This document shows positions 41,564-53,500 of a stretch of DNA of 64,000 bases, one piece after another. The stretch is from NCBI GenBank assembly GCA_037043455.1, contig JAWPHD010001236.1, positions 278,898 to 342,897 on the forward strand, given 5' to 3'. The notes under the pieces are model-generated. The model had not been told where the DNA came from. It saw only the letters and a program-made list of their open reading frames with translations, and made no database searches. Made by a program: the position numbers and the translations under genes. The DNA comes from Cyrtodaria siliqua. Its lineage: Eukaryota; Mollusca; Bivalvia; Adapedonta; Hiatellidae. Numbering within the stretch: the first letter of the stretch is position 1; every line of letters starts with the position of its first letter.

Positions 41564-44500
41564 CTGTGAACATATATGGTCAGACTTTTATTCAAATTCA
41601 ATCCGCACGCAAAACTACTTAATATAAATAGGCTGCTTAGATGAAATAAAGACACATAACAAACTATGCAACGGGACTTAGCACGAAACGATGCATTGAT
41701 TGAGTGCAAGGTGAATTCAAATCTGAACCGGATATAAGATTATTATAACAATTATGCCATTGTGCTGATCTAGTAGAATTACACACATTTTATAAATGTA
41801 AATGACGTGTTACGTTGACTGTATAACCAGTGCAGAACGGTCCCGTAAAGAATTCAGTTCGAACATACTGTGTGAAACAAACATAAGAGATAACAAACAA
41901 ACGCACCTGAAAACCCAGCTCCGATCACAACATTCTTCCATTTGGGATGAACGTCAAGAATAAAATCATGGTCCTTCGTGTTCTGCAAAGAGATAACGTT
42001 TGAAAAATATTTCACGTAAACGCATTCCGTAATTACCAATGAAAATAAGACGCAATGTCAGCTATTAGACTGTGATATCACATATAATCAAAGTATAGTA
42101 GTAGTTGTATGACGTCTTTGATGTGTCTTTGATGTGATCCGACATGGGATTGAACACACGACCTCGCTCGCGTGACGGACACAATCACGAAGACACCGCC
42201 GCTGTATTTTTTACTAATAAACAATTGAATTGAACCACCGACGTTCCGCAAGCCACCTGGATAGCTTCCTCACATAAAGATTCCTAGGCCTCTGATGGAT
42301 CGAACCCACAACTGTGAGGGGCAATTGATTTCAGGTCAGAGACTCTAACCATTCGGCCACTAATAAGCAATATGAGCCATTAATAATAACCGTACATAGC
42401 AGATGAAATCATAATTATACTACACATTATAAACACTATACTTCACATCATGTTGACATTTAAAGGATTATACCGTGTATATACAGGTCTCAACAATACT
42501 AGGCTCCTTCTCAAGCGTTGGGAAATGTTTGGCAACATATGCCTTGATCCGTTCCAGTACCCATCTATTATCGACATTGTCTCTGTCTTCTGGATCAATG
42601 ATAGGTCCAGTATGCAGGCATATCTATAAACCAAAAGTAGCATTAATTAACACGAACGTATGTATGTAAGATTCATGGTCATGATCACTTTACAAGATTT
42701 ATTCAACGTGTTTAAAAGTTTATCAAATAGGTTAATTTCCTTTCATTTTACAATGCACTGCATGTTTAGTGTAAAAAAAAAATAGTTGACCCATTTACAT
42801 CTTGCCAATATGCTTTCCTCGTTTGTGATTGTGCGATGACCGTATAGATTATGGACCCCTATGATGACGTCTAAATAAATCCTGAAAGGGATGGTTACAT
42901 TTGATTTTGTCTTCAATCTTCTCTTGTCGTGCCCTTAATGCTATGGCTTCCGCCAAATCACTGAGTACTTACGTTGTGGCTTTCTATGCTTTGTTTTTAT
43001 TCATATATACATGATCATCTTTGTGTTATACTTTTATTAACTATTCATGTTGCCCCTATTTTGCTATAGGATATTTTATTGAAGGCATTTCTTTATTTAC
43101 ACTGTCCCGTTTTATTGGAATGACAATAGGATAAGAGTGCGTTTTGGTTCACCGTAGAACCTGGTTCAAACCACAGCGGACATTTTGCCACCGACAGTTC
43201 CAAGGGGGGTACCACCGTTGTCATCCCGTTTATGTGTGTGGGTGTCGCATTCTTTGCCTTTTCCTTGTAATTGGCGTTTGTTTCAAATGCGTGTTATTGG
43301 TTTACTGTGTTATTGGTTTACTGTGTTATTGGTTTTACGGTGGTTTACTGTGTTATTGGTTTACTGTTATTGGTTTACTGTGTTATTGGTTTTACTGTGT
43401 TCTGTGAATTTCCCTGTTCGACTTGTATACCTACTTAAACAATAGTAGCAATTAACACGAACATATGTACAACATGTTAGATCCAACCTACAGACATATC
43501 TACAGTAGCATTAACACGAACATATGTACAACATGTTAGATCCAACCTACAGACATATCTACAATATAATAGTAGCATTAAATACACAGGAAAATACGTA
43601 AACAATGTTAGATCCATGGTGCAAACGTATCTGTACGACAAAAGTAGCATTTTAGTCCATCGTGCAGACATAGACAATAGCAGCATTTAAATTAACACGA
43701 AACATGCGGCATGTTAGATCGATTGTGCAGATATATCTATGATATATGTCGGGAGGACGACGAATTTCGTGCACTTTTTCATATTAATGTTAGATCCAGG
43801 GTGCAGCCATGTCTAGAATACAATAGTAGCATTAAATTAACACGGCCATATGTTCAGCATATAAGACTATAAGAATATGTCATGTGTATCCGGTGAAGAT
43901 ATGGAATTCCAACCCTCGGTATAAGTGTTTTATAAGAGCCTCGGTTCCGATTAAAACACTTATACCGAGGGTTGGAATTCCTCGGCAGAGCCTCGGTTCC
44001 GATTAAAACACTTATACCGAGGGTTGGAATTCCCTATCTGAACCCATTATAGATATTTTCTTTCTTGCATATCAGAGAAATGTTCTGCGTTGACGCCGCC
44101 AGCTACTAACGTTTTGCAAGTTTTCCTGGATACCGGATGTTGGCGCGCGTGAATTTTATCTCGACCCTAGGGTGAGATGGAAATATCTAGCCCCGGTAAA
44201 ATGACGGATTATAAGAATCTTTCATGTGTATCCGGTGAAGATAGGGAATTCCAACCCAAGGTATAAGTGTTTTTATCGGAACCGAGATCCTGTCGGTGGC
44301 AAAATGTCCGCTGTGGTTTGAACCAGGTTCTACGGTGCACCGAATACCCTTGATAGATTATTTTTCTTGCATATCAGAGAAATGTTGTGCGTTGACGCCG
44401 CCAGCTACTAACGTTTTGCATGCTTCCCTGCATACCGGATGTTGGCGCGCATGAATTTTATCTCGACCCTAAGGTGAGATGGAAATATCTAACCCCGGTA

Positions 44501-47500
44501 AAATGACGGATATCCTTGTCCGGTATGCAAGAAATCCTTGTCCGGTATGCAAGAAACAAATCTATTATATACATCTGAAGACAATAGCATGGATGAACCA
44601 GAAAAGGTTTACGTCCTATTTGTGTTTCATAATATGAAATAGGCACTACCTATGTAACGGGCAAAGCAATTTGATAGCATGTACACTTTTTACCCATCTC
44701 TATTTTAAGGGTCAGAACTAACTATAAATTTGATCAGATCTTAATCTTAAAGTCAGGAAATAGTTATAGATAGATCTTTGCACAAATATGTAAATAAATA
44801 TATTTGTAAGGCCTAATAAAATAATACCCTTGTTTACTGCAACAATAAGTAGTGGGTAGGAAGGTTAGCTTTTTGTTTTATTTTGTATCTGTAATAAGAC
44901 TTTAAACTTGAGAACAATAAGATACGGATAGATTTGAGTGCATACTTTATTTGATCTTTTCCTTTACACAGAAAATATGACAGCGTTTTAAAGGAGATGG
45001 TCCGGTCACGGTGAACACATGTTTATTTGTAATCCGAGCATTCTCTGACCGAACCACTGTAGATAATCTCAGAGAATCTAGCAACATGTTTATTATTTAT
45101 TCTAGCATGTCCAACGGAATGTAAGACTTTTTTTTTGTAAGTGTATACATAAAATTGAAATATCAAGGTGCTGTTTGTTGGCTTAAATACCCATCAAAAT
45201 ACATAGGATGTTTTTTTCTATGTTTAATGAATGAGACTCATAGGGTAGGTAGGTAGTCGAGGCCGTTTAACCCTTTTTCGCAGCAGCGGTCCGTATAAGG
45301 CCACTTCCCCACCCAAATTACTTTGAAAATCATGCAGTTTTCCCCATTTTTTTAAACTTAATTAACTCTGAAAATGTCATTTCCCAGTCATGGATCTTTC
45401 CCACATTCTAGGCCAAAAATGCCCCTTTCCAGACCTCAGGTTTTTTTTTAACCTATTTAACAGGGGCCGAAATTCGGCCTCTTCCCAATTGCAAAAACCT
45501 CTATTTTTTTCCCTTTTTTTTTTCTTTCTGGTAATTAAGTGACATACTTTACATAGTTTGTATGTTAAAATACCTCAGTTCTAAAACCTAATCAATATTA
45601 CCTAAAACTACAATTTTAATGAAATTTGCCCTTAAAAAACACATTTCCCAAAAACAACGAAAATCACGCTATTCTTTTCCCAATTTAGACAGTCTATCGC
45701 TTATTTTCCCTAAATTCAGCAGGCCTAGGCCTTTTCCCAATTTCCTTAAAAAAAAAGCCCCGGACCTAGTAAAAGGCTCTCGTGGTGTTGAGGAGGGGGA
45801 GTAGCAAGTTTTTTTCATCTCTTAAACTGTTATTATTTAAATTTATTTTTTTGTTATCTGTTTAGTGTTATTGAGAATATTTAATTAATCTTTGTTACCT
45901 GTTATTATCAAATTCTTACTCCAGTCCCCCATCCATTCCCATACACAATTAATCATTCATCAAAGTACTTTTGACCGTTATCTAGTCAGTGCCTGTTTCA
46001 TATTAAAAACATTATTGTTTCATTTTTAACTTGCGATTAAGGTAAACATATGTGTATTCAGCGGCGTAGCCAGCGATACGCACTTACGCACGTGCGTAAC
46101 ATCGATTTGAAAAGTGAAAAAATAATTATGGCCAAAAATGGCATAAAAAATCGAAGGCTAACTTAACTCCTGACATATGTTTTTTACATTTTTAAAAGAA
46201 ATTATTTTACCCTAGAATTTTAGAAACGCTAACAAGAAATATGCAAACAGAGCTGTTAATTTGTCTGTTTATTAAACGAAAATATTGCACAGCAAGGTCA
46301 CTTGATTCGTATTTTTTCATAAAAATAGCGGAGAATAAGGCCTGTGACATGTAATAGCCGCACGTCGTAGAGAAACGCTAACGCGCTGTGGAAAACTTTC
46401 TTTACGACGTGTGAAACTTACGACCTATACCGATTCCGACGTGCGAAACGTACGATCTACACCGATCACAGACGCTTCAAAATTGAAGCGCTTCACAGTC
46501 CTAGAAATACTTAAAAACATATAGAAAAACTCCTGGGTACCCGCAATCCTTCATAAAAATGTAAGCATTCTTCAAAATTAATTATTTCTGTTAACAATGG
46601 AACGCCGGTAAGTTACTTTTGGCTTTCAACTGTTAATCACGTCTGCGTGACTTCATCGTGAGACAGGAAGCGGGTCAAAAATGCGACCGGAAGTTTCAAA
46701 ATGGCGTCGTCCGCGTCGTCCTGCCATCTTGGAGACAAAATTCAAGTTTGACGCACTACGAAAATGAAAAATTAGTAGCGTTAGTTAGTGAGTATTTAAG
46801 ATATTCATTCCCATTCATACATGTACATACATGTAACCTATAGTCGGGCTTCGCCCGACCTGCCGAAGGGGCAGGTCGAGCTTTGCCCGTATTAAATACT
46901 GCAATTAGGTAGCCATTTTTTTTTTTGCGTTTTGCGTTTTTACTGAAGAAACGTTCACGAACGCTGTATGGATCCACGGTAAATAAGGACATACCTTCAC
47001 TAGGCCTGGGTACTCGTATGACGGCAAGCAGTACACATCATCATTTCCGGAACCTCCTACTTCTACAAATGTTGGAAACTTAGTATGACCATACTCTTCT
47101 GTAGTGTTTTCTTTCCAATAGCATACTGTAATTTTTAAAACCTGAAATTATTATGAAAAAAGGTGCACTAAATTCGTTAAAAGTTGTTTACCATGTTCCT
47201 AAATCACTAATACCAACAACGCCAGAAACGAAAACAGTTTATATGAGTAACCATCACATAGCCCTGCTTAAATGATGAAAGCATGTGCATGCAGCGTTTA
47301 TGGTCCTTTATGCAATATTGAAGGACCATTTGTAAGGCTTGACCTTGAATTTTGACATGTTTACGATATACTGACATTGACATTTTTTCTTGGATTCCAA
47401 AGATTATGTATGCCAATTTTCAAATGTGTGTGTGTGTGTGTGTATGTATGTGTGTGTACATGTGTGTGTGTGTGTGTGTGCGTGCGTGCGTGCGGAACTC

Positions 47501-50500
47501 GTGCGTGCGTGCGTGCGTGTGTGTGTGTGTTTTAAATAAAGACGTAGGTCAGTTTGATATATTGGTTGATCAGTCGTTTGACCTTATTTTCAAATGTAAA
47601 CCAATCTTGGGGAAGTATGCGTGTTTTATATAGTCGTAAATCGTAATGCAATGCGTGTTTTATATAGTCGTACTGCAATGCATGTTTTATATAGTCGTGA
47701 TGTCCTGCGTGTACTTTTGTTACCTGAAGGTGTACATCTACTCCCAGCTGTGGAAGAAATTTGGCAGCCCATGGTCCCAGTGTTAGAACGACATTGTAAC
47801 ATTTGTACGTCCGTCTGTCTGTCTTTACGGATATAATATCTCCCGGGGAGATATCCAGCATCCTCTCACCGTCTTGCAGGATGCCACCATTTTTTATAAA
47901 CATGCTCTGGAAAAAAATGAAGCTAAAACTGTAAATGTCTTTTACTAACACTCTATAAGTATAGGCAGTTTGAACCGTTAATGCACGGGTATGGCATAGA
48001 TGTCAAGGAACAATGGAAGTCAAGAGTGAGATGGAGCACAATGGGCGGTTGATCCTTAGTTAGGCCTAAGGGGTCAGTTGGGTTAAGCCCCCTAAAGCCC
48101 CAGACGGTCTTTGTTGAATAAATTGAAGTCAAACAATATAAAGAAGCGATGCGGAAATCCGTGTTAACTACACTAAGTTTGATCATGTTTTTGGTACACA
48201 CTAAATTTTATTAAAAATCGCAGACACAAAAACAACCTTTTCGTCAAATTGTTAGAATGAGCTATAACGTAAAAGGATACGTGTGAGCGTGGTTTGACAC
48301 ACAATTGCGTGTGTATCACACCCAATGCGTGAGACTTGACAGGTATGCTATGGTATCAACTGTGATACCTAGCATCTTAAAAAGTAACATGCAACGCAAA
48401 GTCGATGATTTATATCCGAGTTGCCTTGTTGAGAGATGAGAGCAATAATACCAACTGCGCTACCTAACGGATACAATACACAAATTCTTTAAACTATACC
48501 TGAAACCAGAAGATTTATATTTGAGTAATCCGAGCCGTCTCTGACCCTAAAAGCCTTTTTTCTTTTTCTTTATTTGTTATGGCTTTTTAGGGTCAGAGGA
48601 ACTCCTATAGTGAAAAAAACACACACAGTCATGCACTTTCAACGATGTTTGCGGCGTCGGGTCGATTTTTTACGATAATTTAGCTTAACAGATCGATCAA
48701 TTAATGTTTATTATACCAAGCTGCAAATGATAAAACTGCACCTTTATCGATTGTAGTGACAGAGTAAAACATTTATGTTTTGAAGTACACTTTTATTTAC
48801 TATATCCGCCATGATATTGTCATTTTGCATATTAATTAAATTCCCGTGATATTCTCGCGCAAGGTGAAGGCATTCATATTCCCCTCATCAAATAAGTCCA
48901 CTATCAACTGACAATATCGAGGGATTTTTGAAGTGGAATGAACTCTTCTCGGAGCATAATTAGGGTCTAAACTTTTAATTTAAACGGTTGGATGTTGTTC
49001 TGGGAATTACGAGTGCCAAAAGGAAAAGTTGGTCGCAATTTTGAAAGTGTTTGAATTTTGCGGAAGTATTTATCGGCGCCCCGGTCACGATCACGTTCTG
49101 ACCGTACACGGCCAGTTGAAATATCCAAATGGTAAAAACGGCCGGTAAAGTCAGAGAAAGCTCGGATTAATATCTGAGTTGCTTTGTTGAGAGAAGAGTG
49201 CAATAGTACCACCTAGCCACCTAGCGGACACACGATTCAATATTGCAATATACCTAGCCTGGTTCCCTGGCCTCCCAAAATGCTATTGTGCTACAATATA
49301 CCTGGAACGCTTGCAGCATCTTGTCAGACTTCAAAACTCCACCACTAGTGTCGAGGACAAACGTGAAGTTGTCAGGATACGACATATTCGGATATCTTTT
49401 CTTTTGTTCGTGAACGTCGAACTGTTCATGCGGAACACCGTGTCGTCTAAGAGCAGCCACCGTTTCTTTTATGAATGTTTGGCCGTCCGGCCCAACCACC
49501 ATGCATCCGCAATTTCTGAAAAACAACTCTACACGATAAAGTGCTTATACTTGCAACTATAAAGTGAAGTATATCCTCATTTGGGATGTTAAAGAAGGAA
49601 TCTATTTAATAATAAGAGTACGGTAAAACATCTCCCCCTCTATATGGGCGCGGCACTATATCACCTAAACAATGTTCAACAGCAATTTAAATTCAAATTC
49701 ACAACGGTAACCATGATAAAGTGTGTCTTGCCTCATCAAATGCATGCAACATGATCGACGATGAGCAGAGCCAATGCGTCCGTCTTGTTTGTTTTTATGC
49801 CCCCGCTTGGGCATATATATTTGCACTTGTCCATCCGTCCGTACGTCCGTCCCAAAAACTTGTGTCGCGCGATCCTCCATGACTAGTTAACCCACGGTCG
49901 CCAAACTTTACAGGAATGCTGACCAGCAAGTGAAAATGTGCACCTGTGTTTTCAGTTTTATTTTGGACCATATGGCCATTGACTTAATCAAAAAGGGGCT
50001 GAAAAACTTGTGTCGCGAAATCCTCCAAAAATATTTAACCCACGGTCGCCAAGCTTTACAGGAATGTTAACCAGCAAGTGAAGATGCACAACTGGGTTTT
50101 CATTTTATTTTGCGCCAAAAAACACAGAGTTATGGCCCTTGACTTAGTCAAAATAGGGGCTGAAAAACAATCATGTATTGAGAATATGTAATATATACAT
50201 GACAGTCCACAAGGTTGATCTGTGTCTATTAAGAAAACCTTTACTAAAAAAAAAATGCCTTCAAGGGTTGAATTACATTATTAATGTATATGCTATTTAA
50301 TATTTCATCTACAACTTTATCCATTTCAGTTCTTCTATTAAAAAATTGAACGTGTTTATGTTCATTTTCAAAATGCTATGGCATAGTGACCTTAGTGGGG
50401 GCATCTGTGTCCTTTGGACACATTGATAGTTTTATAATTATATTACAAGGTATGTACTGAATGTTGTTTAAAAGCACATTTTTGTTTATTTAGAGCCGCC

Positions 50501-53500
50501 CCAGAGAGTGGAGACCGTTACTTCCCCCATACAACTATAATATTGCAATGTCTACATACTTAAACTATAATATTGCAATGTCTACAAACTTAAACTATAA
50601 TATTGCAATGCCTACAAACTTAAACTATAATATTGCAATGCCTACATACTTAAACTATAATATTGCAATGCCTACATACTTATACTATAATATTGCAATG
50701 CCTACAAACTTAAACTATAATATTGCAATGTCTACAAACTTAAACTATAATATTGCAATGTCTACAAACTTAAACTATAATATTGCAATGCCTACAAACT
50801 TAAACTATAATATTGCAATGCCTACATACTTAAACTATAATATTGCAATGTCTACAAACTTAAACTATAATATTGCAATGCCTACAAACTTAAACTATAA
50901 TATTGCAATGCCTACATACTTAAACTATAATATTGCAATGCCTACAAACTTAAACTATAATATTGCAATGTCTACAAACTTAAACTATAATATTGCAATG
51001 TCTACAAACTTAAAATATAATATTGCAATGCCTACATACTTAAACTATAATATGGCAATGTCTACATACTTAAACTATAATATTGCAATGCCTACATACT
51101 TAAACTATAATATTGCAATGTCTACAAACTTAAAATATAATAAGGCAATGTCCACTGCTCGTATTAACATGAAATCTTTATATGAAAAAAACGTCTCTAT
51201 TTCTTTCAAACATTCATTCAGATCTTCATGACACTTTTAGCAACATCTATATGATATGGTCATAGGTTTAGTAGCTTCTAAATAAAAACAAACTGTCTGC
51301 GAAATACGAAGTGGTCACCAAAATTGCTAAACATGTACTAAAAATATAAGATTGTGCTTTAAGCACCGTAAGAGGTATTGATAGTGGGCATTTTAGGAAA
51401 GTGCATGGTATGAAATGTAGTTGGTTCTTAATGAAATTCAGCCTCTGTGTGTGTGTGTGTGTGTGTGTGTGTAAGTGTGTGTGTGTGTGTGTGTGGTTCT
51501 AAACAGTATAGTAGCAAGACGAGAAGCCCTCAAACGAATTTATGGCTGGACCTTTTTTGTTTGCCCTCGAACATGTTTACTAATTACTGCTTGTCCAGAG
51601 CAACCCGAATGCTGCGAGAGAGTCTGCGAGTGGTGTGCAATGCTATATTTTAATTTTGTAAGTCATTTTTCTTACAGTAGGCGGCTCCCAGATCGTTGAC
51701 GTCGTATTAAATGTCGGAAAGTTATGAAAATAATGCAAGAATAAAAAGTAATGTAAATATATCAAGATAAAACTATTTACAAATAAGGGATGATACGGCA
51801 GTAATATAAACTATATATTTAAATCAACAAATGCCCGTCAACAGGTATATAAATACATATATATAAGAAAATATTATATTTAAGAAATAGAACATCGTTT
51901 ACTGTGAATTATCGTTTAATATATCACGGTTTAGAGTTCAATTGTAAACAATAATTTCACGAGCCCGAAGGGCAAGTGAAATTATTGTTTACAATTGAAC
52001 GACAAACCGTGATATGTTATAGATAATTCACCGTAATCGATATTCTATTTCTATTCTAATACCCCTAAAATGTGAAAATAACGCACACATCTGAAATCTT
52101 TCGCATTGCTTTGCTAACTCTCCTAACGTTGCATACTTTTACAATGCGTAATGCGCAATGCGCAATGCTTATTCTCCTAACGTTGCAAAAATTACAGTGA
52201 TATATCGTTCAATATAACGAGATATTTTAAGCTAGGCTATATAGTGCGGGTGTGTAAGAATGATTTATATAGTCTGATTTCTTTCAGGAAATCTAAAACA
52301 AGACTAAAATCTATAGTTTCAAATAACTCTTTTAATAAAATATAAAATATTATAATTGACACATACACTTTCAATGTTTTCACCAGAAAACTATAGGAGA
52401 CTGTTACAGAAATTGTTGAAACTGTTTAAGAAAATGTCCTTATACTCACTCAAACAGTTTTTGTCCATAGTCTGATTCGAGTTCGTCCGTCAGAACGTAT
52501 GCTTCCTTCATCATCTCTGTGTAGAAGTCTTTCTGGCCGTACGCCTTTCTCGTAATCCTGCTCTGTCCATGGGAACTACCACGACTATGCGGTAATGGGA
52601 ACTGAAAAATAACTCCTTATAAATACCCCATATTCATCAATAATCATTATGTTTAAAGGCGTTTAAAGCTATAGTCATTATATTTAAATCACTTTCCTCT
52701 TTCTAGGCGTGTTTGTAATTTCATATTCACTAACTCAAAATCGGTAATTGAGCGATCAAATCGCACATATAAATTAATTTTGCGTGGTGTTATACTATAT
52801 TTTTGCAAATTGAAACAACAGGAGGCTGTATCGGTGTTGGGAACTTTTTTCGTGTTATTTAAAATAAACATATTTTAAGTTTTCCTGAAAAAATTGTCCC
52901 AGAGTATCGTAGTTATAGACAAGGTTTGTTACTCTGTCTGGTCAACATTTGATACCTGACTGTTTTCATCAATTATTTCACTGGCCAAATTCAGATAATT
53001 ATCCACACATCTGGGCTGGTTGGAACCGCAGATGTATGTCGTTCTCGAAACCGAAAACCGAAAACAATTCGATCAAACCGTTTTTCTGTGACAAGTCAAA
53101 ATGCTTCGAAAAACGCGATTTCCCGGTAGGTATACATCACTGTAGAACAAAATAAAGCACATATTCACCGCTATTGGTGGCGATTCTCCGAATGTACCAG
53201 TGTCAATCAATTCAATCCGAGGGGATTTCAACAAAGGAACAAGTAATAAACATAAATATAACGCTTTCCTTTTTTAAAATTGCTGTATTTGACGAGAAAT
53301 CGTCAGCTTAGAATATTCAAACCAATAGTCATGATCATCTGCGACGCTTGCTTTTTTGGCTTTTCCCTTTGTCTTTAAAAAAGCAAGCGTCGTATATGAC
53401 CAAGATGCGGTGAATATGTGCTTTATTTTGTTCCACAGTGTTGTATACCTACCGGGAAATCGCGTTTTTCGAAGCATTTTGACTTGTCACAGAAAAACGG

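Noticed and set aside
42250..42370. Possible tRNA gene (A and B boxes)
   Set aside because: No complete cloverleaf can be drawn; the surroundings look like a SINE head.
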